Origin: Radiobacillus deserti | GTDB taxonomy: Bacteria > Bacillota > Bacilli > Bacillales > Amphibacillaceae | Assembly (NCBI RefSeq): GCF_007301515.1 | Contig: NZ_CP041666.1 | Location: 3,038,001-3,102,000 of the forward strand | Reading direction: 5' to 3' | Length of the DNA: 64,000 bases | Part shown: positions 48,704-58,650 of the stretch, piece by piece | Layout: the number at the start of each line of letters is the position of its first letter | Position numbering within the stretch: position 1 is the stretch's first letter | Notes under the pieces: generated by a model | Databases searched by the model: none | What the model saw: only the letters and a program-made list of their open reading frames with translations | Told to the model about the DNA's origin: nothing | Program-made: the position numbers and the translations under genes

Positions 48704-51283
48704 TTACTTAACGTTAACGTTAAGAGTTGTAGTTGCAACAGCTTCGTTTGTTTCATAAGTAGTGTTAGCATCGCTACCATCTACTAGAACTCTGAATAAG
48801 ATTGTACCTTTATCGTTAGCTGCAGTAGTGTATGAACCAGGAATTAAATCAATGTTAGTACCACCTAATGCTTGTAGATTAGTACCAGTTGCTCCAGTTA
48901 ATACTTCAGCCGTAACAGCACCTAATAGGATATCATCAGCTGCAACATATGCTCCATCAGCATTAGAGTCAATGTATAGCAATGGCAGAGCTGGTGCAGT
49001 ATCTTCTAGGCGTACTTTGTCGATTGTGTTAGCGTTATGCTCAACACCGTAAACAATTGGATCATTTGCTCCATCAGTACGAACATCTAAGATATCAGAT
49101 ACACTTACTGTTTTACCTACATAATCAACAGTAGCTGTTGACTTGAAGTTAACTTTAGTTAATGCAACTTGTGAAGCAGATACAGTTACAGTAAATTTGT
49201 GTTTTACTAATCCAGTTGAATCTTTAATAACGATATCAGTTTTACCAGCTTTAAGACCTTCAACATCTACTGAAGTACCAGATGCCGCAAGAGTCACTGA
49301 AGCTACAGTATTATCAGCAGCCTCAACTAGTAATGTTCCAGTTGCAGCAGGTGCAGTAGTAGTTAGAGTCTCTGCTCCATTGTAGAAACCATTTGTGTTG
49401 AATTTAGATACTTGGTAGCTTTCAATGTCACCAACTGCTAATGAATAATCTACAGAAGATGAAGCAATTGTATGCTCTACTTTTGTTGAACCAACATTGT
49501 TCACGTCAGTTACTTGCACAGCAACTTGACCTACTACTTTATCATTTGCATCTTTAAACAAGATAGTTCCATTTCCTACTTGATCACCTTGAATAGTGTA
49601 GCCAGTAGAAGTAGAACCAGTTAAAGTTGTAATTAAATCACCAGCAATAACAAGGTCTTGTGAAGAAGCATTTTCAGGAAGATCTTCAGTAATATCAGCA
49701 GCTTGCAATTGGATTGGATCTCCATATTGGTCAACAGCATCTACGTCAATAGTACGAGTTTGAGTATCTACTACTTTTACAGTAGATTCGCTTGGAGTTA
49801 CTTTTGCAACAGTACGAGCATCGCTTGCAACAGTTACAGAAATTTCTTTAGTTGCATTACCAACTTTAACAGTTACTTTTGCTGTTCCAGCAACGTTAGC
49901 TGTTAGTGTTTGGTTGTTAACAGATACTACTGATGGATTTGAAGAACTTAACACCACAGATCCGGTTGGTAGTTCAACATCATTCTTTCCAGCAGCATCA
50001 CCAATTACTTCAGTAACATCTGCAGTTTCACCAGTTACAAGAGTTGTACTATTTAATACAACACCAGCACCAGTTGTTAATTCAACAGAATCTACCGCAG
50101 TTGTAGTTGATTCTAAATCAGAAATTGAAATAGTTTTTTCATCAGAAACTACTACTTTTCCATCTTTTAATACCTGAATTTCTACTGTGTAATTTCCAAC
50201 TGTAATTTCATCGTTTAGTAAACCAGTAGATGAAGTAGAAGGATTAGTTCCTTTAAAGAAATCAGTCGCAGCTGTACCTGTGTTATCAACAGCTACATAG
50301 TTTACAGTATAGCCAGCTTGGCGAAGGTATTCAGTGTCAGCTTGTAGACCATTTACTTTGAATGATAATACTTGACCTACTGTATCATCATCGAAAGTTT
50401 TCTCATCAAGAGAAACGCTATCTACTGAGAAAGAATAAGTAAATTTGAATTCTTTGTCGCCAATCTTAACAGTTTGTTCTGTATCTTGTGGGAAACCATT
50501 TTGGAATGTTACTGTTGCGCTTGTTCCAGCTGCGTTAGCATCGATAGATGCAACAACATTCCCAGAAAGAGTTACATCTTCAGCTTTAAGTGATTTTAAG
50601 CCAGTTCCTGTAACTTCTAAAGTTTTTTCATTTAAAGCTTTCACACTTGATACTACAGCAGGTGATACTGCATCAAGTGATCCTTTTAAGAAAGTAGCGA
50701 ATTGTCCACGAGTTACATCTTCACCAGGACGGAAATCAGAAAGTTGGTTAGTGATTCCGTTATCCGCTAATGCTTGTACGCTGTTTTTGTGAGTTGCACT
50801 AACATTGCTAAGGTTGATGTCAGCTTCGTTAGTTACTTCAAGTCCTAGTGTGTTTACTAGTACAGAAGCCATTTGCTCACGAGATAGATTTTTAGTAACA
50901 CCGAACTCATTGTCTGCGTTACCTTTGAAGAATCCAGCTTTTTTAGCTGCTGCTATGTATCCAGCATACACGTAGTCAGCATCTACATCACTAAATAGGT
51001 TAGCTTTAAGCTCATCACCTGTTAGTGGTTCTAGACCTTGTGCTTTAACAAGCAATACTGCTGCTTGTGGGCGAGTAAGCTCTAGGTTTGGTTTGAATGT
51101 TCCATCAGTATAACCTTGGATGATTCCGTCAGCTACTAATGCTTGAACCGCTTCGTAGTGAGAATCTCCTGGTTTAAGATCAGTGAAATCCACTGTGTCT
51201 GCAGATACTGCTGGTGCAACGGAAGCTACTGCTGCAGTCGCTGCTAAAGTTGAAACTGAAATCTTGCGTAGTTTCTTAGACAT
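48704..51283 (-). CDS. Major S-layer protein with three SLH domains
   Basis: 859 residues, exported. Signal peptide about 1-28 (cleavage after AVSA). Three SLH domains at about 30-85 (DLKPGDSHYEAVQALVADGI, GYTDGTFKPNLELTRPQAAV), 92-150 and 155-213. The rest is Thr/Val/Ala-rich beta-sandwich repeats, including Big_2-like LSSSNPSVVSVNNQTLTANV, as in surface-layer proteins. SLH domains bind the pyruvylated secondary wall polymer; the polymer genes lie 8-15 kb away. A strong promoter, a leader of about 115 bases, the AAGGGAGGAATTTTTT site and a perfect terminator fit very high expression. GC content and codon use are more uniform than in the accessory region. Confidence 0.93.
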   Translation of the reverse strand: MSKKLRKISVSTLAATAAVASVAPAVSADTVDFTDLKPGDSHYEAVQALVADGIIQGYTDGTFKPNLELTRPQAAVLLVKAQGLEPLTGDELKANLFSDVDADYVYAGYIAAAKKAGFFKGNADNEFGVTKNLSREQMASVLVNTLGLEVTNEADINLSNVSATHKNSVQALADNGITNQLSDFRPGEDVTRGQFATFLKGSLDAVSPAVVSSVKALNEKTLEVTGTGLKSLKAEDVTLSGNVVASIDANAAGTSATVTFQNGFPQDTEQTVKIGDKEFKFTYSFSVDSVSLDEKTFDDDTVGQVLSFKVNGLQADTEYLRQAGYTVNYVAVDNTGTAATDFFKGTNPSTSSTGLLNDEITVGNYTVEIQVLKDGKVVVSDEKTISISDLESTTTAVDSVELTTGAGVVLNSTTLVTGETADVTEVIGDAAGKNDVELPTGSVVLSSSNPSVVSVNNQTLTANVAGTAKVTVKVGNATKEISVTVASDARTVAKVTPSESTVKVVDTQTRTIDVDAVDQYGDPIQLQAADITEDLPENASSQDLVIAGDLITTLTGSTSTGYTIQGDQVGNGTILFKDANDKVVGQVAVQVTDVNNVGSTKVEHTIASSSVDYSLAVGDIESYQVSKFNTNGFYNGAETLTTTAPAATGTLLVEAADNTVASVTLAASGTSVDVEGLKAGKTDIVIKDSTGLVKHKFTVTVSASQVALTKVNFKSTATVDYVGKTVSVSDILDVRTDGANDPIVYGVEHNANTIDKVRLEDTAPALPLLYIDSNADGAYVAADDILLGAVTAEVLTGATGTNLQALGGTNIDLIPGSYTTAANDKGTILFRVLVDGSDANTTYETNEAVATTTLNVNVK

Positions 51284-51402
51284 TAAAAAATTCCTCCCTT
51301 AGTTTTAAAACTATAAATTTATTACACTATCCCTCAGCAAACTAGTTTATGAGTAGCCTTGGAAAATAGCACTTCCCCTAGTGGTTATTTGGTTCATATC
51401 AT

Positions 51403-51432
51403 AGTATAGTTAATTGCGACAATATTTGTCAA
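51403..51432 (-). promoter_or_regulatory. Promoter of the S-layer gene
   Basis: On the minus strand TTGACA, an 18-base spacer, TATACT. The start site would be near 51397, giving a leader of about 115 bases, as is common for S-layer mRNAs. 51433-51740 holds no gene. Confidence 0.7.
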
Positions 51433-51740
51433 CTACTTTTCCAACTTTTTCATTATAAAATTGGAAAAATTAGAATAATAGAATTAAGTGCTGGATTACT
51501 ATGTATGAATTTCTTAGCCAACTAGGCTATGAATAAATAATACTAGATTATTCCTTTGATAACAAGACATACACGTAAAATTGTACCTAAGTAATATTTA
51601 CCATAGTTAGTATAGTTTTCTTACAACGCCTATACAATATATGTCAGCGTTTCATTCTTATGACTCAATCTTTTTAAACAATGTATTTCCAGTAATTAGT
51701 CCATTTTTCTTGTTCTTGTCGAATGGTGTCACACAAAAAG

Positions 51741-51770
51741 AAGACCAGCCAGCTTACCCGGCTAGTCCTT
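51741..51770 (-). terminator. Terminator of the SLH/protease operon
   Basis: GACTAGCCGG, GTAA, GCTGGCTGGTC on the minus strand followed by TTCTTTTTG; it lies just past the stop of the SLH gene at 51778. Confidence 0.8.
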
Positions 51771-51777
51771 CTACTTC

Positions 51778-52596
51778 TTATTTCTTAATAACTAGCAAAC
51801 TATTTTTCACTTCTTGCAAGGATGTTGTTTCTACTACTCCAACAAATGCTCCGTTTTTATATTCGAGTGGATCGCCTTCTGCATATACTTTGTAATCGGC
51901 TGGGTTGCTAACTTGTAGTGTTACCTTTGCAAGCTTGTTAAATGCGAAGAAGCCATCTTCTAATGCGATGCTAGGAGATACTTTTGCATTTAAAGCCTTT
52001 TGTAAAAAGGTAGCGAACTGTCCGCGTGTTACAGAGTCGCCAGGGCTAAAGTTGCTAAACTGATTTGTAATCCCATATTGCGCAAGAATTTTTACATTCG
52101 CTTTGTGAGAAGCACTTACGTTACTTAGATTAATGCCTGGATTTGTTCCATTATCGGTTAACCCGATAGCTTTTACAATCGTTGTTGCCATTTGTTCTCT
52201 TGTCAGAGCTTGTGTTGCTCCAAAGATTCCATTACTACCTTTAAAGATAGATGGTGTTACGGTTGCGATGATACTTGCATATGGATCATTGGATGGTACG
52301 TCTACATAGTATTCTTTTAATACTGCAGATACATCACTTGGTACTGGCAAGCTAAGCGATTTTGCAAATAGTGCAGCACCATGTCTTCTCTGTAGCTTGT
52401 CATTCACACCAAAGGTTCCATCTGTATAACCAGATACAATTCCAGCATCATATAGTGCCGTTACGGAATCGTAGTGCGACGCACCGCGATCTATATCTGT
52501 AAATTCCTTTGCGAAAACAGGTGTTGTGAGAAGCGTTGTTGTAAGGGCTGCTGCTAATAGACTTGTCATAAGCTTTTTACCTTTTATTTGTTTCAC
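51778..52596 (-). CDS. SLH-domain surface protein with a short C-terminal domain
   Basis: 272 residues, exported (signal peptide 1-29, cleavage after VFA). Three SLH domains: KEFTDIDRGASHYDSVTALY from about 30, a second at about 90-148, a third at 153-205 (LSNVSASHKANVKILAQYGI). The last 55 residues (KVTLQVSNPADYKVYAEGDP, LEYKNGAFVGVVETTSLQEV) match the C-terminus of the lipoprotein encoded at 55313-55837. It lies 18 bases after the protease gene and is last in the operon. Likely a wall-bound partner of the protease or lipoprotein; that is inference. Confidence 0.85.
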   Translation of the reverse strand: MKQIKGKKLMTSLLAAALTTTLLTTPVFAKEFTDIDRGASHYDSVTALYDAGIVSGYTDGTFGVNDKLQRRHGAALFAKSLSLPVPSDVSAVLKEYYVDVPSNDPYASIIATVTPSIFKGSNGIFGATQALTREQMATTIVKAIGLTDNGTNPGINLSNVSASHKANVKILAQYGITNQFSNFSPGDSVTRGQFATFLQKALNAKVSPSIALEDGFFAFNKLAKVTLQVSNPADYKVYAEGDPLEYKNGAFVGVVETTSLQEVKNSLLVIKK

Positions 52597-52614
52597 TAGT
52601 TCGATTCCTCCTAT

Positions 52615-54771
52615 CTATTTCGTCAAATAGTTATATAGAAATACCGAGAAGTGCTGTCTAGTAATCTTATCATTTGGTTTAAAGGTTTGATCGGAATAGC
52701 CTCTGGCTATTTGGTTGGAAATAATTGCATCAATCGCTGGATAGCTAGCAGCCGTTTTTGGCACATCCGTAAAGTAGGTCGTTCCATTTCCGACTAAATC
52801 GTACGTATTGACCAGAATTGCTGCCATCTGACTTCTTGTTAAGCTACCTCCGCGATCGAAAACATCTCCTTTTCCTTTAATAATCCCCATGTCATAAGCG
52901 ACAGCGACTGCTTTATAGCCATAGCTTGATTCGTTCACGTCCGTAAATCCTGGGTTCGGAGCTGGTGTTGTTTCTGGATCTATTCCTAGTTGATTGAGAA
53001 TCATTTGGACGGCTTGTAATCTTGTTACATTATTTCTCGGCTTAAAGGTTCCATCGGAATAGCCTTTAATAATTCCATGTTCTGCTAAATACTCGATTTC
53101 GGTTTGATAAAGCGTCACATCTGAAAATACCGAAACCGCGTTTTGATTTTCTACATGTAATAGCACTTCATATGGTTGGTTGGACCAGTGCAAATAATAA
53201 TCCTCTACCCTTAAATAGTAGGTGCCTGCCGCAACTTCCACTTGCATATATTCGTCCATTCCTTCGGATGTATCGTCTAAATCGATAGAATCCGTCAGTG
53301 TACTATCAGAATAACGCTCCAATGCTGCGACAAAATCAATGTGTGGAGCTGCATTGGAAATTTGAATGGAAATGGTAGATGGTTGGTTGACAGTGAACGT
53401 AAACCAATCCTGATCCAATGGTGTTTCAAATTGTTCTGTTGTTGCCAGTTGATTCGTTAATCTTTTTGCTCCACTCATCCTATCACTAGCATCGTTTGCA
53501 AGAGAAGGAAGTGTTTGTTGTAGTGCTTGGTTAGCATTTACAAGTCCGAAACCATCGAATCCGTTCCATTCGGAGCCATCTAAGCTATCTGCGCTCGCTT
53601 CTAATGCCCATTCGACTTGTAAAGGTGTCCAGTCTGGATGCTTCGCTAAAAGCAATCCTGCAATTCCACTAACGATTGGAGCAGAGAAGGACGTTCCATC
53701 TCCAGCTGCATATGCCCCGTTATAGTGGGTACTCGCAATACTGGTACCCGGAGCTGTAATATCTACCATGTATCCATAGTTTGAAAAGGATGCAGCATTA
53801 TCGGCTTGATCTGTTGCTGCAACGGAAATGACCGGTGCATAGGAAGCTGGGTAAGACCAGTCTGATTTGTCATCGTTCCCAGCTGAAGCAATGAGAACAA
53901 TTCCTGCCTCATACGCATCCCAGATTGCTGTTTCTTCTAATGTACTATCTTGGTAAGAGCCGTAGCTCATATTGATGATATCGGCACCTTGTTCCATCGC
54001 GTAATAAATTCCATCTGTTGTATCGTACACAGACAGCTTCCCATCACTACCGGCTACTTTTACTGGGAGGATCTTCGCGTTTTGGTCTACCCCAGCTACA
54101 CCAATGGAGTTAGAGTTGGCCGCGATAATACCGGATACCATCGTACCGTGTCCATTATCGTCTGCAGGATTAGAATCGGTGTTCACAAAGTCATATCCCG
54201 GAAGGATTCTACCGGCAAGGTCTTCGTGTGACGCATTTACACCTGTATCTAACACTGCTATCGTTACATTCGTGGAACCTTTCGTCGTATCCCAAGCTGT
54301 TGGAAGCTGAATACGAGGCAGGTGCCATTGCTGATTGTAGAAAGGATCCGAAATAGTTGCTTCTACTTGTCTTTCATAGTTTGGTTCTGCAAGTGCAATA
54401 CTAGATTGTTTATTTAATTGCTCTAAAGTTCGCTTGTAATCCATCCCTTCTGGAACTTGTACAAGCTGAAACCCGTTTTTCTTCATCGTTTCCGAAACTT
54501 CTCGATCCAATAATCCTAGCGTTTGAGAATCAAAGGATTGCCCGTCCTTAACTTTTAGGAGAATTTCACGATCCTTTACATCTTGCTCGGCCACAGGCTC
54601 TCCTTGTAGAATTTCTCTTTTCTTCTCCGCGATGGATGGTCTACTCGCACTGCTCGAAACGTCCTGGCTCTTCTTCGTGATGTCAGAACCTGTTTCCGCA
54701 AAGACAAGCTGTGGGGAAAGCACCATTAAAACGATTGTTGCATAACTCAAAATTCGCTGACTGATCTTCAT
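52615..54771 (-). CDS. Subtilisin-like serine protease anchored by SLH domains
   Basis: 718 residues. Signal peptide 1-25. Pro-region to about 140 (LLKVKDGQSFDSQTLGLLD..). Peptidase S8 domain about 145-410 with the catalytic triad in VLDTGVNASH (Asp), DNGHGTMVSG (His) and GDGTSFSAPIV (Ser), and the oxyanion Asn in SAGNDD. Residues about 435-540 look like a PPC domain (LDQDWFTFTVNQPS, AAGTYYLRVEDYYLH). Three SLH domains at about 548-605, 612-665 and 672-717 bind the wall polymer. It acts at the cell surface on S-layer or other wall proteins. Start at 54771 follows TTAGGGGATGAATTGAA. Middle gene of the operon. Confidence 0.92.
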   Translation of the reverse strand: MKISQRILSYATIVLMVLSPQLVFAETGSDITKKSQDVSSSASRPSIAEKKREILQGEPVAEQDVKDREILLKVKDGQSFDSQTLGLLDREVSETMKKNGFQLVQVPEGMDYKRTLEQLNKQSSIALAEPNYERQVEATISDPFYNQQWHLPRIQLPTAWDTTKGSTNVTIAVLDTGVNASHEDLAGRILPGYDFVNTDSNPADDNGHGTMVSGIIAANSNSIGVAGVDQNAKILPVKVAGSDGKLSVYDTTDGIYYAMEQGADIINMSYGSYQDSTLEETAIWDAYEAGIVLIASAGNDDKSDWSYPASYAPVISVAATDQADNAASFSNYGYMVDITAPGTSIASTHYNGAYAAGDGTSFSAPIVSGIAGLLLAKHPDWTPLQVEWALEASADSLDGSEWNGFDGFGLVNANQALQQTLPSLANDASDRMSGAKRLTNQLATTEQFETPLDQDWFTFTVNQPSTISIQISNAAPHIDFVAALERYSDSTLTDSIDLDDTSEGMDEYMQVEVAAGTYYLRVEDYYLHWSNQPYEVLLHVENQNAVSVFSDVTLYQTEIEYLAEHGIIKGYSDGTFKPRNNVTRLQAVQMILNQLGIDPETTPAPNPGFTDVNESSYGYKAVAVAYDMGIIKGKGDVFDRGGSLTRSQMAAILVNTYDLVGNGTTYFTDVPKTAASYPAIDAIISNQIARGYSDQTFKPNDKITRQHFSVFLYNYLTK

Positions 54772-54814
54772 TTCAATTCATCCCCTAATCTTATTTGGGT
54801 GTATCCTCTTGCCT

Positions 54815-55288
54815 TTAATAAATATTTATGACTTCCGGAACAATGCCATTATCTACTTCAATATTGAAGGTTTGTAGGTTGCCAGATGAGTTTATCGTTA
54901 CACCTGTAATTTGGTTCGGCATGCTGGCACGTACAGCACTGCTTGATACTAAATAGCTATCTAAAGAAAAATTGGTTTGTTGTTGGGTAAACTCGGATGA
55001 AATCGCGGAGTAGCTGATGTATGCGCCATTCACATTAGAAATGGCATGTGGCTCTCCAGCGCTCATTTTCGATTTGAAATCTTGGTAAAGCGTGTCGTTT
55101 CCTCCATAAATACTGTTTAAGAATGATTGATTCAGCTTCTTAGATTCATAGGAGTAAAACTTATCTGCTACTTTTATTACGTACGCTTCTGTTGAATCAG
55201 AAGCTTCTATAGAACTGCCATTGACACTTAATCCAACGAGTAGTATCAATCCTACTAATACGGTCATAAGCGACCATCTCTTCTTCAT
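54815..55288 (-). CDS. Secreted protein, unknown function
   Basis: 157 residues with a signal peptide (MTVLVGLILLVGLSVNGSSI). The mature part reads EAYVIKVADKFYSYESKKLN, QSFLNSIYGGNDTLYQDFKS, ISSEFTQQQTNFSLDSYLVS and ITGVTINSSGNLQTFNIEVD. No family recognised. It is 43 bases ahead of the protease gene and 24 bases after the lipoprotein gene, so it is in the operon and probably works in the wall. AAGGAGGATCATT precedes the ATG at 55288. Confidence 0.7.
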   Translation of the reverse strand: MKKRWSLMTVLVGLILLVGLSVNGSSIEASDSTEAYVIKVADKFYSYESKKLNQSFLNSIYGGNDTLYQDFKSKMSAGEPHAISNVNGAYISYSAISSEFTQQQTNFSLDSYLVSSSAVRASMPNQITGVTINSSGNLQTFNIEVDNGIVPEVINIY

Positions 55289-55312
55289 AATGATCCTCCT
55301 TCTCTTATGCTG

Positions 55313-55837
55313 CTATCCATTTTGGACTACTTTGATAGACTTCGTTATTTTCTCAGCATCTGTGGATTCTACTAATCCAACAAATAAATCGACATTTTTA
55401 CGATATTCTAGGCTAACGCCTAACGCTGTTACCTGGTATTTCGAAGGGTCCTTCGCTTTTAGCTTCACTTCCACAATCCGTTGATGGCTCATTAATCCAT
55501 TACGTAAATTCACGCTATAGGTTAACTCATCGGTTAAGGAAGGCTTCTTATCTACAGAGGCTGTTTTTCCTCTGGCTGATTCCTTTTTAGATTGTTCTGC
55601 TTGAGAACCATCTGTTGTGTTGCTTTCACTCGTTTTCTCTGTTTCGTCTTCCTTGCTTTCAGAACTGGATTCTGGGGTTACTTCTACTTCTTCTGCTGAA
55701 TAAACGACTTCTGGCTTCTCAAGGACCTCTGTTTGTTTTTTCTCTACCGCTTCCGAAACGTGCTTTTCTTCCGACTTACATGCAACCATGACGGAAAACA
55801 GAACGAGAAGGGCGAGCAGCAATCCTAGTTTTTTCAT
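55313..55837 (-). CDS. Lipoprotein sharing a C-terminal domain with the SLH protein
   Basis: About 174 residues from the ATG at 55837. That start gives a standard lipoprotein signal (LGLLLALLVLFSVMVAC, lipobox V-M-V-A-C); the ATG at 55876 would add 13 basic residues. A long low-complexity Glu/Ser/Lys linker (about 30-100) follows. The C-terminal 60 residues (EVKLKAKDPSKYQVTALGVS, LEYRKNVDLFVGLVESTDAE) match the end of the SLH protein at 51778. So one protein would present this domain from the membrane and the other from the S-layer side. Role unknown. Confidence 0.8.
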   Translation of the reverse strand: MKKLGLLLALLVLFSVMVACKSEEKHVSEAVEKKQTEVLEKPEVVYSAEEVEVTPESSSESKEDETEKTSESNTTDGSQAEQSKKESARGKTASVDKKPSLTDELTYSVNLRNGLMSHQRIVEVKLKAKDPSKYQVTALGVSLEYRKNVDLFVGLVESTDAEKITKSIKVVQNG

Positions 55838-55888
55838 TCGAGCAGGTCTCCCATCTTTCGCAAATTGTTTGTTCATGTTGTATGCCTT

Positions 55889-57250
55889 CTACCTGTTTGC
55901 TTTTATCCATTGCTCTGCACGGTACATATGTCCCGCAATCTTTTGGCCCCAGAATGGATCACTCGCATAGCGAACGTTCATCCCCTCCGCTTTGTTTCCT
56001 AGGAATCTCCCATTATATTGCCATGTACCGGATGTTAAATATTTATCTGAAATGTATTTGGCTGCATACATCACAGAACCTTCATAAGACTTATAAGTGT
56101 CGGCATTGCCATATGGATTACTATCCGTAGCATTGATACCATACAGATTGTTTTTCTCCCGTGCGATTTTACTCATTCCCCATGCACTTTCATGAATCGC
56201 ATGTGCCATCAAGTAAACCGCATTCACGTTGTATTGCTTTTCCATCTCAATAAAGGTTTTTCCTAAGCCGATCATTGGACTATCCGCTTTATTTGCTTTG
56301 ATGTAATTGTCCAATTCTGCAGCCGTTACACTGGATGGTGTTCTTAAATCTCTTTGGTTTAAGAAGAAGGCAGTTTGTCCGTTAAATGTTTTTCCGTCCC
56401 AGCTATATGCGATGGCTCCATTTGCCATATTTGCTGGTGCCGCACCATATTTGTAAACGCCAAATCCACTGCTTGTATAAATATAGTGGTATAAGTCTCC
56501 GTCTACATTTTTATAGTAGGAACGTTTTCCAGTAGCAAGCTTATATGGAATCAAATTTACTTTGTCTGCTTCTACGTAACCGGTTTTCCCTGCTACTTTA
56601 ATTTGAAGGATCTCCCCGTATGACTTAACATACTGTAATTCCGATTCACCAGATACATAGGTGATATTCTTTTGCAAGGTTGGCGAATCATAGATGAGCG
56701 TATATGCTTTTGTTCTGGCAATCCCGCTTTGAATCCAGACAGTAGTTCCGTCTAGCTGAATCATCTGTGTATTGTCCGTTGCTGCATTGGCAATGGCGGT
56801 GTCCAAATCGTTGTAAGATTTTAAGGCTTTGCCATTGAAATCTGTAATCACGTATTTGTTGGATATTAAGAATGGGAGTTCAATAGATTTTATCATCGTA
56901 CGATTTAGCGAAGATGCAACCTTTTGATCCACATGTAGCGTATATTCCTGGTGCATCGTGTACGGCTTTGTTGGTTTTACGCTTAACACTTTTCCATCCG
57001 AGGAAAGAGAAAACGTGACCGGATGTTTGGATTTGGTCGAATTGTTCATCACATACACGGTATCCGATGTGAACGAGCTTGGACTCATCTTTGTGTTAAA
57101 CGCTACATTCCACACTTTATCTTGGGAAACGGCGTACGCCTTGTCCCATGTTTCTGTGGTCACTTCGGCTTCTACATTCACGTTGCGCTGCAGAGCCCCT
57201 ATAGAGGATAGGAGGACCACTAACATGATTAAAAGTACCTTTTTCTTCAT
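55889..57250 (-). CDS. Glucosaminidase (GH73-type) with an SbsA-like Ig domain
   Basis: 453 residues, exported (signal peptide about 1-27). Residues 35-130 form an Ig-like domain of the SbsA/Big_5 kind (WNVAFNTKMSPSSFTSDTVY, LSVKPTKPYTMHQEYTLHVD). The catalytic part is C-terminal (about 310-450): GLGKTFIEMEKQYNVNAVYL, MAHAIHESAWGMSKIAREKN with the catalytic Glu, NNLYGINATDSNPY and YASDPFWGQKIAGHMYR. It cleaves N-acetylglucosaminyl bonds of peptidoglycan. Its partner amidase gene lies 59 bases upstream with the same N-terminal domain type. Start ATG at 57250 after AGGAGATAGTAACTA. Confidence 0.88.
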   Translation of the reverse strand: MKKKVLLIMLVVLLSSIGALQRNVNVEAEVTTETWDKAYAVSQDKVWNVAFNTKMSPSSFTSDTVYVMNNSTKSKHPVTFSLSSDGKVLSVKPTKPYTMHQEYTLHVDQKVASSLNRTMIKSIELPFLISNKYVITDFNGKALKSYNDLDTAIANAATDNTQMIQLDGTTVWIQSGIARTKAYTLIYDSPTLQKNITYVSGESELQYVKSYGEILQIKVAGKTGYVEADKVNLIPYKLATGKRSYYKNVDGDLYHYIYTSSGFGVYKYGAAPANMANGAIAYSWDGKTFNGQTAFFLNQRDLRTPSSVTAAELDNYIKANKADSPMIGLGKTFIEMEKQYNVNAVYLMAHAIHESAWGMSKIAREKNNLYGINATDSNPYGNADTYKSYEGSVMYAAKYISDKYLTSGTWQYNGRFLGNKAEGMNVRYASDPFWGQKIAGHMYRAEQWIKANR

Positions 57251-57309
57251 TAGTTACTATCTCCTATCTAGTAGTATTGGTTTCTATTAAGTAAGAGAAC
57301 GAGATTTGC

Positions 57310-58449
57310 TTACTGCTGATAGTATTTTTTAATTCCTTCTACAATTGCTTCTGCGTAGATATCTCGGTAGGTAGCAGATGTTAGCTTCTTATAATCAGAG
57401 CTATTCGTAATAAACCCCAGTTCGATTAGTGTAGCTGGTAATGGGTTTTCACGAATAACGTGTAAATCGCCATGTTTGACGCCACGATCCACCATGTTTG
57501 CTCGATCTACAATTTCATCTAAAATACTTCTAGCAAGCTGGTAGCTCTCTTGCTCATTGGCTGCTTTTCCTTTGTAATAAAAAGCTTCTGCTCCTGTTGC
57601 GGCTGCCGTTGCTGCGTTGACGTGAATACTGATAAAGATGTCTCCATGCTTATCCTCTGCTAATTGGACTCGTTCGTAGAGTTCTAGAAATTCATCCGTT
57701 GACCTTGTTAGAATTGGAACGGCTCCTAATACACTAAGCTTACGCTGTACTCTTAATGCTACATCGAGAACAATATCCGCTTCCTCTGTCCCTTTTGCCG
57801 ATGCACCTGGATCCTTCCCACCGTGTCCGGCATCAATGACAATTCTTCTTCCTTCAATCGAATTCGTGCCAGCAGGATTTTGGATTTTAATATAGGTCTT
57901 GTGAACATAGCCCACTGTGCCATTGTAATCAATCGTTGCCCAATCTCCGGAAATCTCATAAACTGCTACAATCTTTCCATCTGTTAACTGACCTATCCGC
58001 GAGTAGCTTGTACCAGGTCCACTACGAACGTTCAGCACGTCCGCAGTGACCGTACCGTACCCAACTGGTGGTGTCGTTGGTACTTCTTCAATCGTGAACG
58101 TTTTGGAATAAGCTTGTTTGATTGGATTGTTTTTGATGGAATAAAGATTATCCGTTACGACGAGCGTGTAGGTTTGACCAGGCTTGTACCCCGATGAAGG
58201 AGGCTTGACGATTGCTTTCTTTTTGTCACTGCTCAAGCTAACGGTTGTTGCCTGCTTTGCACCGTTTGCATCAAGAACGTAAATAGTACTATTGTTAATC
58301 GATGCAGAAGACATTTCCGTGTTGAACTCAACCGTCCAAGACTTCGTAGTAGCAACTTTTGCAGTGTCTGCATGCGCGACTTTTGGAGCTACAATGAATA
58401 AAACTAGTAAACTGAAACATAAAGAAACTAAAATTCGCCATTTTTTCAT
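57310..58449 (-). CDS. N-acetylmuramoyl-L-alanine amidase with SbsA-Ig and SH3 domains
   Basis: 379 residues, exported (signal 1-27, cleavage after AHA). Ig-like SbsA domain about 33-122 (WTVEFNTEMSSASINNSTIY). Bacterial SH3 domain about 130-190 (VTADVLNVRSGPGTSYSRIG, WATIDYNGTVGYVHKTYIK). Amidase_3 domain about 203-378: IVIDAGHGGKDPGA (zinc His), KGTEEADIVL (zinc Glu), IFISIHVNAA (zinc His) and ATLIELGFITN (catalytic Glu). It releases stem peptides from muramic acid. First of the surface gene series; start ATG at 58449 follows AATAGGGGTTTTTAT. Confidence 0.92.
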   Translation of the reverse strand: MKKWRILVSLCFSLLVLFIVAPKVAHADTAKVATTKSWTVEFNTEMSSASINNSTIYVLDANGAKQATTVSLSSDKKKAIVKPPSSGYKPGQTYTLVVTDNLYSIKNNPIKQAYSKTFTIEEVPTTPPVGYGTVTADVLNVRSGPGTSYSRIGQLTDGKIVAVYEISGDWATIDYNGTVGYVHKTYIKIQNPAGTNSIEGRRIVIDAGHGGKDPGASAKGTEEADIVLDVALRVQRKLSVLGAVPILTRSTDEFLELYERVQLAEDKHGDIFISIHVNAATAAATGAEAFYYKGKAANEQESYQLARSILDEIVDRANMVDRGVKHGDLHVIRENPLPATLIELGFITNSSDYKKLTSATYRDIYAEAIVEGIKKYYQQ

Positions 58450-58650
58450 ATAAAAACCCCTATTTATTGTGTCTAAAAATAGAATAGCATGTCGGATTCA
58501 AAGATTCTATAGTATTTTCAATATTATTAAATTCGAATGACATTTGATTACAAATTACTAGATTTCGGTAGATAGATTGGCATATGGGTGGAAGGTTTTA
58601 GATTAGAGTTGATGAGTTTAGGGCGGCGGGGGTTTTATCCTTCGTTGTCG

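Noticed and set aside
48762..50792. Several long plus-strand frames opposite the S-layer gene
   Set aside because: They are shadows produced by the biased codon use of a highly expressed gene and have no start signals or similarity.
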